This document shows positions 34,701 to 43,512 of a DNA stretch of 64,000 bases, piece after piece. How positions within the stretch are numbered: position 1 is the first letter of the stretch; each line of letters opens with the position of its first letter. The position numbers and the translations under genes were made by a program. The notes below the pieces were generated by a model, which ran no database searches, was not told the origin of the DNA, and worked only from the letters and a program-made list of their open reading frames with translations. The stretch is from Symsagittifera roscoffensis (lineage: Eukaryota; Xenacoelomorpha; Acoela; Convolutidae), in NCBI RefSeq assembly GCF_963678635.1, contig NC_087063.1, positions 34,260,540 to 34,324,539 of the forward strand. Direction: 5' to 3'.

Positions 34701-37700
34701 TTTCAAAAGTAGCTTTATTCATTTTGTTACATCTAGTTTATTCAGCAGTTCCGATTTTTTTAAAACTTTTTTAATCGATTGTGTGGCAAGTGGTGCGAAG
34801 ATACGCTTTGCCTCTCTGTAAAACAGTTAGATAATACAAATTGCATTACAAAATCGTTTTCACTCGATATGTTTTGCGAATTGGTTAAAGTGCATAATTT
34901 ATACGCAATTTGGCTTATAATTTCCAATTTTTTATATACAAAATTTTTCCAGTTCATCACATACAAAGTTAGTGAGGTTGCTTTTAGTTGATAATTGTTG
35001 ACATTTTGATGCATAGCAATGTTTAATTTATTAGCATCTGTAGCTGCTTCATCGGTGGCCAATGTTATCAATTTTTCAAGGGCTGGGAAGTTCCAAAAGT
35101 TTAATTATTAAAGGCTAATTTTAACCTTTTCTTAATTCACTTTTGAGATTAACTCCAACATCGAATAGCAAACGTGTAAATGTCACGAAAAGCTGAGTCA
35201 AGGTAAATTTCTGAATGTTAATGGCACATTTTTTTTGTTTCGAAAATTTGAGTTATCATACTTTTCTAGCGGAATGAAAAAATACGTTCGGAACCAGTTT
35301 TCTGTAATTAGGTAAGTTCTATCAAAGAGCTGTCAGTCATAATTTTGGAAATTAGAATATGCATACTTTTTTTCTTGGAAATTCGGAGCTTGATGTTTTC
35401 AACAAAAAACTAGTCATTATTTTTTCTGTTTCCTTGCGCGCATTGACTGTCTGTTGGCTATGTTCTTTTCTAGTGTTCATTACTTCACTCAGAGCGTCAT
35501 CAAGTTGTTTGATAGTGAAGCAACAATACTAAGTGCAGTAAAATGACCAAAAAATTGTATGTAATCCTCAACTGGGAAACAGCAGCGCTTAAAAATGATG
35601 TTTGTTGGCTATTTTAGGTTTCAACAGTGATGGCAGAGGAAGTGCTTCAATTGACTTTGATCCTGCAGAAGTTTCCTCAGCCCTTCCCCTCCAACCCCTC
35701 GGGTCTGCCTCAGTTCAAAGAGGATCTGTTCGCGTTTATAGACAGGGAACTGAAGAAGGCCGTCGATGGAAGATACCACAAAGACATAATCACAAGCTTC
35801 GAAAATATACGAACCAGGCTCATTGGTTAGCTGTGAACTGCAAAATCATTGATAAAGATGCGCAATTAAGTATTGATTTTTACCCTTGCAATAAGCCTGG
35901 GAATTGCAACGTGGTAATAGGCTTTTTGCCGAAAAAAACTTTGTTCACATAATTGTCAGTTTAGTATTTCCATTTCTGAGTTCCTTTCTATGTACCTATC
36001 ACCTACATTTTTCATGTATTTTTTCTTTACCGATTGTAATTTATCTATTATATATATTTTAATGCGGGTTTCACTATATGGACACTTTTAAGCTTTTTCA
36101 ATGTATTATTTTTGCATGTTTAACGAAAGAATTTTTTCACGTTTAAGCTATATCGTATATTGCAATCATAAAGATTTTTTTTCGAGTTTTCAAGTTGAAT
36201 TCAGTGTTTGTTTCACCGAGTTTAAAATCAGGAGCCCAATAGCTGGACGTTGAAAGTGTTCTCCCAGCTGTTGCAATTTTGGCCTCCAATTATGAATGCC
36301 CAAATCCTTTAAGTGTACGAGATACGACGACTTTTGTGATTTTTGCAAAAGTTTTCAGAAAACTCAAATTACAAAATAAATTTCAAATTCCCAACCTTAT
36401 TTGCGGGCTGTTAGAGTACTTTCAAGGATTGCGAGTTTTGCCTCCAAATATGACATTGCTCAAATCCTTCTAGTTTTTGAGATATGACGTGTTTTATGAT
36501 TTCTTTTTTCTTCAGAAAACTTGGATTTTAAAAAATTCAAGATTTGAAATTTTTAACCTTGTTGTTGAATACTGTGAGGGCGCTCTCAGGATTTCCAAGT
36601 TGTAAATCTTGCGTCCAAATGCGATTGCTCAAATGCTATTTGTTTCCGAGATGTGACGTTTGTTATGTCTTTTTTAAATTGTTCAAAGAACTTAGATATA
36701 AAAATTACACAAAATGTGAAGCTCTCATCTTTATAATTAGACTCTGTCAGGGTACTTCCTGGACTTGCGAGTTTATCGTCCATTTATGACTGCTCGAATC
36801 GTTATTTGGGACTTTTCTGATTTATGATTTGTCGTTTTTTGAGATTTTTTCAAAAAAGTTTTCAGAAAATTTAAATTTAGTTTGTTTTTCAAGTTTAGAA
36901 ATTTCTAACCCTGTAATTGCGACTTTCAGAGTATTCTTAGGAGTTGCGAATATTGCCTTTAAATATGACTCCATGTTTTTTGATTTTTTTTACTTATCGT
37001 TTTTGAGTCATTTTTCTACAAAAAGTGTTTTTCAATTTGCTTATTTTACTATGACTGTCGAATATGCCTGATCTCTTGTTTTTCGGTCTGCTCCTTTTAT
37101 TACACCATGCCGAAAAAACGGCTCTAGTTTGAAGAACTTTTTTGCTGTATTTTCGAAATTTATGAAGTACATGAGGTTTTAATCTATATCCTTAAAAAGT
37201 ATTTGATGTTATATCCTTAGAAATATTCTAATTTGATGTTTTTTCGTTGTCAGATGACGCGGAGTTGATCATCCCCGAAATATGGACGAAAAAACAAACA
37301 CGGCCAGTGAGTGTGGATTTCCTCAGGAAGGAGAGACTCTCGCCTGGAATCAACTACTCCGTTTCCTGCAGTTCCCTCTGCGCCAACTTCAAGGAAGACC
37401 TCAGCTTCAGTTTCTCACTCAGTCTCAACAACCTCCTCAGGAAGATCATAGGACCCGCAATGTCCAGGTCTGATTCAGAGACTTCAATAATTAAGATTTA
37501 AAACCACTTTAGACGGCTCAGAGTGATAAATGTAATTTATTCCGGTTAATGAGCTTGTTAATACTTCAGTGATTCGTTAGTGATTGTTAGTCAATAACTG
37601 TTAATGATTCGAAACGAATTTTTCCTGTTTTTAATTTCTGCGGTTTCTTTAGTGACGGCAAAGCAAAGTAGATTGCAAAACTATGAATTGGCGATGGAAT

Positions 37701-40700
37701 CTTTTGAATCTTATTCTTCGGCTCTTTTGCTTTATAGCGAGACATTTTCTATTTATAGGGACGAAATATATACGCTTGCGATAAGTAAGGGTTATCAAAT
37801 CGGAATATGATTTTTTTTTTCGGTCAATCAACTAGTTTAACAAAATCTGTTTAAATTTTGGCCAATGTCTGGCAACAGACTTTTTCTTTAAACAGGCACT
37901 TAGCATAGTGGTAAGGCGTTCACTATGAGATCATCAGATCGTGTAATCGATCCCCTGCCATGGCAATGATAGTGTGTGAGGACGAGCTCTCACTTGACCT
38001 CTAGCTTCAGGTCTACCACAGCCTTACCAATTGCGGCTGCAATAATGGTACCAAGTGAATGCTGTAGACCCATAAAACGGCCTTGAGTCGCAAAAAAAAG
38101 AGTTTCGCTCAACAAAATAACTCAGTCTGGAGTGTAGGGAAATAAGAGAAACGGACTATGCTTAGACAGGCTAGATAGTCTTTCCTAGATCCTCAGCGAA
38201 TCGCAGAAACCACAGTTATTATTATTAATTATGATTATCATGTCTGCATTTTAAATGGCCGTTCCTTTCGGACATTCTTGGTCGTAAATCAACTCTAATC
38301 TTTATTTTCCTTTGGTCGCTTAATGTTTTTCATTTTTTCACTGGATGTTTTTTTTCACTGGCTTCAAAGGTTTCGGCTGATGTTATATGTGGTTAGTTGC
38401 CTCATAATTAGTTGCTTAACGGACCAATTTTTTTCTCATTTCTTTTGAGTTTCCGCGGGGGAGAAGAGCCTTTTCTAGGCTCAAAATGTTTTATAGCTCA
38501 TTTTTTTCCGGCTCAACAGTCGTCTACCCAGGTATTGTCTTGTCCTTATCCGTGAAATGACTTTGCTTTTGAATGCTCATCAAGTGTCACTGAACAAAGG
38601 CTTTTACCTATATATATGTGCACTTTTTGAGTTCAGTTTAAATTCATCTGCTGAAAGTTAGGTAAATTGCACTTTATAAATACGAGCGTGGAAATGGCGC
38701 GAAAACACGTGAACGACTTCTAATTTCAGAAGTGGGTGATTTATATTTTATTATTTCCCGGCTGATTTAAAACTTTAAGTAAGGATTCATTTTTCTCAAA
38801 TTGTTTTAATTTAATCAAAAGGTGTCGGTGATAGACTGGTTTTGGAATTCATAGAGCTTTACGGCCATATATTTTTTACTTAGAAAGTAAAAGATTTTTC
38901 GAAAGTAAATCAGTTTTTCTTCTGTTTCCCTAGCTCTCATCCAACTGTTTTTTGGCTGTGTTTCAACACTGGCAGTTGTGTTATTCAGTATCTTTTCTCA
39001 AATTCAACCGTTTTGCAGACAATCGTTAAAAAATACTTTTTCGAATCAGGGTTTCGTCCTATTTTTTTCGGGCTAGCCGCCGTGCTGTTTTTTGTTGCAT
39101 TGGAAACGGTGCAAAGCCGTGCCTCTGTGCGAAGTTATCATACCGTTTTTCAGCTCCGACTTCTAGTTTCTGATTTATCTGCATTTTAAGCCGGCCATTT
39201 TTTATGAAATTTGAAGTTCTCAATTAAGTATTCGTTTAAAGCATGAAAAGGTTCGTTCTTGCGTTCTCAAAAAGTTTATCGGGCTTAGTAGCCGAGAGCG
39301 ACAAACACCCTTGAGCTGATTGGATACAATCTTCGAAACAGAGCAACTGACATCATTTCTGAGTCTGAAATCTATAGCTGAACCGTGTAAAATCGCCAAT
39401 TTCGAGTGTTAGCTCTAATTTTTTTTCTAAAAACACCGGTTATTTACGGAAAATGAACGGTTATACACGGAAGTTAGAGCGTGGAAATGGTGCGAAAACA
39501 CGTAATTCCAGCAATTGACTTCTAGTTTCAGAAGTGGCTTAATTATTTTGATTTCCCAGCTGATTTAAAATTTTATGTTGCGATTCATTTTTCGCAAATT
39601 GATTTAATTTAATCAAAAAGTGTCGGCCATAGACTGATCTTGAAATTCATAGAGCTTTACGGCCATATATTTTTTACTTTGAAAGTTAAAGATTTTTTGA
39701 AAGTACGTCAGTTTTTCTTGTTTCCTTGACTCTTTTCTAAATGTCTTTTGGCTAGATTTTAATACTGGCAGTTGTGTTTCTGAGTATTTTTCCTCAAATT
39801 CAACTGTTTTCCAGACAATCGTAAAAGAACACTTTTTTGAATCAGGGTTTTTTGTCCTATTTTTTTGGGCTAGCTGCCGTGCTGTTTTTGTTGCATTGCA
39901 AGTGGTGTGAAGCTCCGCCTCTGTGCGAAGTTATCATACCATTCCGACTTCCAGTTTCTGATTTTTCTGCATTTTAATACGGCGATTTTTTTATTGAAAT
40001 CTCGAGCTAGCCCTGCTTGAAGCGGCGTTGTTCTCAATTAAGTCTTCGTTTAAACCTTGACTAGGTTCGTGCTTGCTATCCGAGTCTTGGGGGAATTGAG
40101 AAACCTAATTAGCGACGTAGGCTATTGAAATTGTTGAACTTGCTTGGCTTCTGTGACGCAAATGTATGTCTGCTGGGTCAATATTGAACTATTGTCGGTT
40201 GATTTTTAGAAGCATGATGAGGAATGCTGCTAGCAGACGTGTTCCAACCCAGGAAGAGTTAAGCGATAGTTCGCAGTCGTCTGCAAGATCGGAGCAGCAT
40301 TTGCTTGTTCCCATTATGGCGTCTATGGCCATGCTGCCTTCTATGGGACCCTTTGGTCTCGTGATAGCTGGCGGAATTGTAAGCATTGTTTTTTTAAACA
40401 TGCGTGTTCATAAATTTTTAAGTGAATGAGACTTAGTGAAAAAATCTGATTATTTTCTGCCGACTACTGATTTATATCGTTGTTTTCTGAAATGGCACAA
40501 TTTTTTCTGCGGGAAAGTTTTGCATTTTTATTGCAAAATTAATTAAGGGCCTGGGATTTTATTTTTTAAATTGTAACCGAGTATCTTTCTGTATTTTCTG
40601 TGTTTTTTTTCTATCTGATGTTTTTTTTTTCAGATACCAAGTGCACTAAAAGTCTTGTATATAGCCTGAATTTCAAATAATTTGAGTCAGTTTGCTTGTT

Positions 40701-41807
40701 TTAAAACACAAACGAGCTGCGTTATTTGATGTTGCTTGGCTTTCGTGACTCGAGTGTATGTCTGAAGTGATGTTGTTTGGCTTTGTTGTTTCTTCAGATT
40801 TGGAGTAAGATCAGCTGGAAAGTGATAGTGTTGGTGGGTGGGTGTTACGGGGGTCTGTATGCGTATGAGAGACTGACGTGGAATGTGGTGGCCAAGCAGA
40901 GGAGCTTCAAGCGTCAACTGGTGGACTTCACCACCCCACAACTCTCCTCGGTCATTCCCATGGTCAGCCGCCACTGCAGCGACTCACTCGTCGCGTAAGT
41001 CACATTCGACTGTGTAAAATATTGTCCAAGCAGTAGCATGTTTAGGGCTGTGGCAAAGGCCGAAGGCCCCGCACCCTCATGGATTAGATGCCCTGGCCAC
41101 CCAAATAGTCCCCCTTTGGATGTATTTTACTACATCTATGTTTGGTTTAACAATCATTACATTTTTCAAGGCGCCACTATAAACTAAATTTGAGTGCGAA
41201 GCCCGCAGTTTGCCTGCGGCGATAAATTTGTGTGCCTCGTAGTTTTTTTGGCAAAATACGTTCTTCATAATGTTTCGAGAGCTTGGAAATTTAATTTGAT
41301 CGACCTGGAAAAAGGTAGAAAAAACGCCCCGCCCCTCCGTCAAGAAAATCCTAAATCCACGCCGGAGCACAGGTATAAACTAACAGATAAGTAGAAAGAT
41401 TTTTGTTTGAATTACGCTATTTTGCTCGGTTGATTTTTTACAAAAATAGTTGCTCAGTATTCTGTTTTGTTGACGGCCGTTATTCTAGCAGATGACAATT
41501 TTTCTTTTGAAAAGAAATGTCTAAAAACAATTAAAATTGACGGTTATTTGTACCTTTGTAGGAAAAACATACAAACCCGAAGGTTTTCATTTCATTCACA
41601 TAAAAAATGAAAAGGAATTTTTTTGTTCAGTTCATTTGAAACATGTTTGAGCTGTTCATTTGATTCAGAGATATGCAGAACACCTACGACACCTTGAAGA
41701 TAGACGTGGATGCTTCTCTGTCGGACTCTAGGAAGGAAATCGAGACATGCGAGAGGGACATTAAAAGTTTAAATGATGTAGTTGATATATCCACATCATA
41801 CATGTAA
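19527..41807 (+). CDS. MFN: Mitofusin (outer mitochondrial membrane fusion GTPase), 13 coding exons
   Basis: Mitofusins are dynamin-like GTPases of the outer mitochondrial membrane that tether and fuse mitochondria. Exons: 19527-19731, 19975-20104, 26947-27112, 27379-27748, 28487-28581, 28722-28823, 28905-29026, 29399-29525, 35618-35825, 37254-37467, 40210-40378, 40798-40994, 41669-41807. All introns are GT-AG and phases agree; the total is 2,244 nt, 747 aa, close to the usual ~740-760. Visible motifs: GRTSSGKS (111-118, P-loop), GDTTNC (135-140, G2 Thr), DSPG (207-210, G3), NKWD (266-269, G4); two adjacent hydrophobic segments across exons 11-12; YERLTW after them. An in-frame TGA two codons before the ATG supports the start. 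Exons 7 and 8 are duplicated downstream (31752-31873, 32246-32372), which would give 830 aa if all are used. The last ~25 residues of the family's HR2 seem absent. Confidence 0.93.
19975..20104 (+). CDS. MFN: Mitofusin exon 2
   Basis: Residues 69-112. It contains the IDHINDVIARDQMKVVFFG segment, equivalent to the vertebrate stretch leading into the P-loop. The P-loop glycine is the last full codon and the following Arg is split by intron 2 (AG|G). Acceptor TTATCAG, donor GCAG|GTAGCA. Confidence 0.9.
20750..21258 (+). repeat. Dispersed repeat family A, copy 2
   Basis: The most complete copy. It has the conserved 5' block, a tRNA-like core (A-box-like gtagcgtagaggtaggg; B-box GGTTCGAACCT near 20961), the 'ggcgtgcgtcactgaagaaa' block, and the terminal GCGAAG-TGCAA-CTTCGC hairpin (21233-21249) followed by CTCTGTG. 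It is closely related to 42070-42514. Confidence 0.8.
21557..21880 (+). repeat. Hairpin-capped tRNA-like element (324 bp)
   Basis: It starts with a perfect hairpin (CGCTTGC-GATTA-GCAAGCG, 21557-21575) followed by 'atcagatcggaat'. The middle has a B-box-like GGGATTGAATCTG near 21727-21739. It ends in the GCGAAGCTCCGCTTTACCTCTGT tail. The 5' start recurs at ~37773 and the core at ~30.9 kb. I see no reading frame that would make it autonomous. Confidence 0.6.
22356..22378 (+). repeat. 3' hairpin tail, GCGAAGC class
   Basis: GCGAAGC-TCC-ACTTCGC is followed by CTCTGT. The sequence upstream has 'atcgcaagtgat', matching the approach to the same hairpin at 1.48 kb and 39.89 kb. Confidence 0.55.
23208..23398. 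repeat. Foldback element in intron 2
   Basis: The inner arms 'ccttttacaagctat' (23252-23266) and 'atagcttgtaaaag' (23349-23362) are inverted, and outer arms 'ccacgagctattcg' and 'cgagtagctcttgg' continue the palindrome. It looks like a decayed foldback MITE. Confidence 0.6.
23958..24297 (+). repeat. Dispersed repeat D, copy 1
   Basis: It is colinear with 62060-62400 in the same orientation, sharing 'agactgctcgtat', 'gaatgttccgact', 'gaatagtttttgggaaaag', 'tcaatttggaacgatt' and 'aaaaaatgatcggag'. Part of it also matches the reverse complement of about 59140-59240. Confidence 0.7.
25021..25110 (+). repeat. 5' hairpin-capped repeat start
   Basis: A perfect hairpin CCCTTGT-GAT-ACAAGGG (25021-25037) is followed by 'aattgcaatcggg' and 'ttttttcccgtaaataac'. 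The same order recurs near 30.78, 35.88 and 48.95 kb, marking the left end of a repeat family. Confidence 0.55.
25960..26460 (-). pseudogene. Decayed ORF fragment, possibly SGNH-hydrolase-like
   Basis: Minus-strand coding-like sequence in two frames: about 105 codons (26445-26131) ending in VVVVSDEM and a stop, then about 50 codons in another frame ending at TGA 25960. Composition is clearly protein-like (ITISCPGGTIATMC, QNVVVMRSTNN). PGGTI and STNN recall oxyanion and GxND-type blocks of SGNH hydrolases, which occur in transposon ORFs, but the order cannot be confirmed. One frameshift and no intact start; likely a transposon-derived relic inside mitofusin intron 2. Confidence 0.4.
26947..27112 (+). 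CDS. MFN: Mitofusin exon 3
   Basis: Residues 112-167. It completes the P-loop (RTSSGKSSVANAIL) and carries G2 (GDTTNC). The acceptor is AATGTTCAG|G and the donor CAT|GTTAGA in phase 0. Confidence 0.93.
27379..27748 (+). CDS. MFN: Mitofusin exon 4
   Basis: Residues 168-290 plus one base: VAQLAHAL, the G3 DSPG, WIDKYCLDADVFIFVAN, and the G4 NKWD. It is the longest exon and the best-conserved part of the protein. I placed the acceptor at TTTAG|TCA so that phase 0 is kept; TCAG|TGG three bases later would break the frame. Confidence 0.93.
28340..28470 (+). repeat. Dispersed repeat B fragment in intron 4
   Basis: 'cacaccaggcaggaaaaga' and 'actatggtcggaac' words recur near 37.08-37.16 kb and 12.81-12.86 kb. 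A reverse-oriented 'ttccgaccatagtctt' is present at 29.99 kb and its duplicate at 32.83 kb. Short non-autonomous element; family unknown. Confidence 0.5.
28487..28581 (+). CDS. MFN: Mitofusin exon 5
   Basis: Residues 291-322, FLIDELKVMDDALEAEKRVF to the ISAKE motif, which ends the GTPase fold. Acceptor TTGTAG, donor AGA|GTAAGT. Confidence 0.93.
28722..28823 (+). CDS. MFN: Mitofusin exon 6
   Basis: Residues 323-356, 34 codons in phase 0 at both ends. It covers the charged linker helix (IEERRREFKSFESDF) that corresponds to the family's FQNFE-type segment. The tandem duplication starts three bases into the intron that follows. Confidence 0.9.
28905..29026 (+). CDS. MFN: Mitofusin exon 7 (first cassette copy)
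   Basis: Residues 357-396 plus two bases: SAIKTKFEKHTQKGIEIMSK, the helical region at the start of the family's HR1. It has Ala at residue 393, where the downstream copy has Ser. Acceptor TTGTTCAG, donor AAACG|GTATAA. Confidence 0.9.
29399..29525 (+). CDS. MFN: Mitofusin exon 8 (first cassette copy)
   Basis: Residues 397-439: VKQYKQMRTRAKKLEAFQRE, an amphipathic, charged coiled-coil segment of HR1. It starts in phase 2 and ends in phase 0 (AAT|GTGAGT). Exons 7 and 8 together are 249 nt, exactly 83 codons, beginning and ending in phase 0. Confidence 0.9.
31433..31615 (+). repeat. tRNA-Leu/Ser-like SINE fragment with hairpin tail
   Basis: An A-box-like GGCTGAGTGGTTAG, a paired variable-arm region and a B-box GGTTCGAATCC lie at 31440-31495. 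About 100 bp further is the GCGAAGC-ACA-GCTTCGC hairpin (31590-31606) and CCCTGT. No acceptor stem closes, so this is a tRNA-derived repeat, not a tRNA gene. It is repeated at 34279-34461. Confidence 0.65.
31752..31873 (+). CDS. MFN: Mitofusin exon 7' (second cassette copy)
   Basis: Identical in length, splice sites and frame to 28905-29026, differing by GCT to TCT (Ala to Ser). If spliced after exon 8 it keeps the frame; if used instead of exon 7 it gives a one-residue variant. No transcript evidence is available to decide. Confidence 0.6.
32246..32372 (+). CDS. MFN: Mitofusin exon 8' (second cassette copy)
   Basis: Identical to exon 8 as read, with intact acceptor (AATAATAG) and donor (AAT|GTGAGT). 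Joined to exon 9 in phase 0 exactly as exon 8 is. May be included in tandem, used in a mutually exclusive way, or be an assembly duplicate. Confidence 0.6.
34279..34461 (+). repeat. tRNA-like SINE fragment, duplicate copy
   Basis: Copy of 31433-31615 carried along in the 2.85-kb duplication, with a few substitutions in the A-box region. Confidence 0.65.
34516..35617 (+). other. Remainder of mitofusin intron 8
   Basis: No exon found. A degraded hairpin tail (GCGAAGATACGCTTTGCCTCT, 34795-34815) shows another repeat end. Otherwise AT-rich sequence without recognisable content. Confidence 0.5.
35618..35825 (+). CDS. MFN: Mitofusin exon 9
   Basis: Residues 440-508: the family segment between HR1 and the C-terminal part (VLQLTLILQKF, FKEDLFAFIDRELKKAV, ENIRTRL). 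Acceptor ATTTTAG, donor ATTG|GTTAGC, phase 1. Confidence 0.88.
35880..35953 (+). repeat. Repeat start resembling the CCCTTG hairpin class
   Basis: 'acccttgcaataagcctggg', then 'aattgcaac' and 'cttt(gttc)ac', in the order seen at 25.02 and 30.77 kb. Degenerate copy in intron 9. Confidence 0.45.
36248..37020. repeat. Degenerate ~170-bp satellite in intron 9, about five units
   Basis: Anchor words 'gcctccaa(t/a)tatga' or variants stand at about 36272, 36438, 36612, 36776 and 36953. Each is preceded by 'gga(t/c)tt(g/c)c(g/a)agtt' and followed by 'gctcaaat..' and 'gaga(t)atgacg'. Units are heavily diverged. Confidence 0.65.
37254..37467 (+). CDS. MFN: Mitofusin exon 10
   Basis: Residues 509-579: CANFKEDLSFSFSLSLNNLL then IIGPAM, equivalent to the family's CSDFQEDIVFRFSLG...FLGP block just before the membrane region. 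Acceptor TTGTCAG, donor CCAG|GTCTGA, phase 2. Confidence 0.92.
37890..38240 (+). repeat. tRNA-derived SINE in intron 10
   Basis: It starts with GCACTTAGCATAGTGGTAAG (A-box-like), has 'gtaatcgatcccctgcc' as a B-box-like word about 45 bp on, then a long unrelated body, and ends in an ATT-rich tail (ttattattattaattat, 38216-38232). This head-body-simple-tail order is typical of SINEs. It is different from the other tRNA-like repeats here. Confidence 0.6.
38684..40070. repeat. Diverged ~793-bp tandem duplication in intron 10
   Basis: The two copies (from ~38684 and ~39477) share 'gtggaaatgg.gcgaaaacacgt', 'catagagctttacggccata', 'actggcagttgtgtt' and 'gcctctgtgcgaagttatcat'. Both contain a partial GAAGCTCCGC-type hairpin near 39110 and 39907. 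Divergence is clearly greater than in the 2.85-kb duplication. Confidence 0.75.
40210..40378 (+). CDS. MFN: Mitofusin exon 11
   Basis: Residues 580-636. A polar linker (TQEELSDSSQSSARSEQ) is followed by the first hydrophobic membrane segment (IMASMAMLPSMGPFGLVIAG), matching the vertebrate TSRTSMGIIIVGG region. Acceptor TTTTTAG|A, donor ATT|GTAAGC, phase 0. Confidence 0.9.
40798..40994 (+). CDS. MFN: Mitofusin exon 12
   Basis: Residues 637-701 plus two bases. It starts IWSKISWKVIVLVGGCYGGL (second membrane segment), then YERLTW and AKQRSFKRQLVDF, the start of HR2. The match to the family's IWKTIGWKLL...YERLSW...AKERAFKQQFV block is strong. Confidence 0.95.
41060..41371 (-). mobile_element. 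Diverged MITE fragment (GGGGCGGAT family) in intron 12
   Basis: It shares the 'ggcgcc..tatactaaatttgag'-type centre and the 'cctaaatccacgcc' end with the intact element at 48026-48390. Mutated termini, no target duplication visible. Confidence 0.5.
41669..41807 (+). CDS. MFN: Mitofusin exon 13 (last recognised)
   Basis: Residues 702-747: a heptad-rich helix (YDTLKIDVDASLSDSRKEI, ERDIKSLNDVV) corresponding to HR2, then TAA at 41805-41807. The stop lies inside a perfect donor-like CAT|GTAAGT (GT at 41804), so the coding part could instead continue into an unrecognised exon. The vertebrate HR2 goes on for roughly 25 more residues. I found no downstream exon with the required phase and a coiled-coil pattern. 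Confidence 0.8.
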
Positions 41808-42069
41808 GTCTCCATTAAACATGTCAGTCTCGATTAAACTAAAAACCATTGAGCTCGTCTACTATTTTTAAAGGAAACGTTTTATCTATGGAAATATCCA
41901 ATCTATGTACATTTTACACTTGCGAACCTAGTGTATTAAAACGAACCTTCTTTTTTTTCCAATCTAAGTAGCAAATATTAGTGCGACATTTGAGGCACCT
42001 TTACAGGTTTTTGATAGCATGTGCTTTGACATTCGAATAGTAATAAATGAACTCAGTTGATGCATTTTT

Positions 42070-42514
42070 ACACAAGCAAAGCTTGTGTGTTAGTATGAAC
42101 TCTCTTTTTTTCCAACCTAAGTCGCAAATATTTGATCAATAACCAGATATTAAGTACAGCCAATACTAAGGATGTTAACACAGACTATTATGTTACAAAT
42201 AGCACTCTAGCTTCAAGGTATCATGGATCTGTAGCGTAGAGGTAGGGAAGGAGACTCGCAGCAAAATAGGGTTCGAACCTGTGTAGGGTCGGATGTTTTT
42301 AATGAGTTTTTTCGTATACTAGTTAAAATGCGTCCGCTATATAAATTGAGGCATGTTAGTTGTAAGTTTCTTTTTTTTTTCAAATTGACTGGTACTGCTA
42401 ATGTGTCATAATTGTCGTGCGTCACTGAAGAATTTTTGTAGACTCAAAGTTTTTCAAATAGCGCTATCGGTCATATTTTTGCTTTTTATGCGAAGTGCAA
42501 CTTCGCCTCTGTGT
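42070..42514 (+). repeat. Dispersed repeat family A, copy 3
   Basis: Full-length relative of 20750-21258. The 5' end has an ACACAAGC-AAA-GCTTGTGTG-type hairpin; the B-box GGTTCGAACCT is near 42269; the 3' hairpin GCGAAG-TGCAA-CTTCGC (42490-42506) is followed by CTCTGTG. Confidence 0.8.
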
Positions 42515-42810
42515 TAATTCATCAAATGAACCGAAAAAATCTATTTGTTTCAAACAACATCAAGATGAAAAAAAAAGTTATCAGAAATTTTCTAACTCAA
42601 TATATCTCGCAATTTTTTGAAATGCATAGTTTATACATAATGTGGCTTTGTGCTTTCCGATTTGTTACATGCAAAGTTAGTGTTTATTATAATCCAAATT
42701 ATTACTTGCAAAGTTGAGTCTATTTGTATTTGGTGCGATTTTTGCTGAATGGCACTGGCAATTTATTAGCATATGTAGCTGCTTTATTCGTGACTAGTGT
42801 TTGTCGGTTG

Positions 42811-42995
42811 CTAAGCTTGAATGACTGAGGGGATAGTGTTTGAGACTCAAAATCTCTTGATTGCAGTGGGTCGCAGATTCGAATCCTACGCTTAGCTTTT
42901 GCTAATTCGGGGCTTATTTCTACTTATTTCACTTGATAGAACTGCTTTTTGGTCGTGTTCTCACAAAGGTTTGCGAATCGCAGCTTCGCCTCTGT
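42811..42995 (+). repeat. tRNA-like SINE fragment with hairpin tail
   Basis: Related to 31433-31615: an A-box-like 'gaatgactgaggggatag', the 'tttgagactcaaa' stem, a B-box-like GATTCGAATCC (42875-42885) and a GCGAATCGCAGCTTCGC hairpin (42973-42989) followed by CTCTGTG. Confidence 0.6.
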
Positions 42996-43512
42996 GTGAT
43001 AAAATGGAAATATGGAAGGAGAGGATCATACTACTGAATCTTTTAAAAATCGACATATTTGCTAACTTTTTAGTGCGAAAATACATGGACACGAGCTGCA
43101 ATTTACTGGCTTTTTGCAACGATTTCTACAAATGGGGCAGTAGTTTTGAAGATATTTTCACGCCTCCTTCTTGCAAATAACTGCCAGAGGATAACCACTC
43201 AACACATACATTGCAACCCCGAGGAAACTAAACTGGACTATGTCGTCTGAGACGCTCCCAGAGACTTTCCAGATGCAAATTAATATTTCCAGATATAGTT
43301 GACTCTAATTTATATCAACAGAAAACATAATATTTGCAACGCACTGTGTTATTAGTCATGATTTTGAATCAGAATTAACGTAACGCGCAATTGTTTTTAT
43401 GAGAAAAAAAAACAACGAAGTTCTAAGGCAAACAGTTGTAGTAGCCAAACAATTGAGACGAGTCCTTAAACTTGCGACTCAAAACTTTTAAAATTTAAGA
43501 CTGACTTATCTC

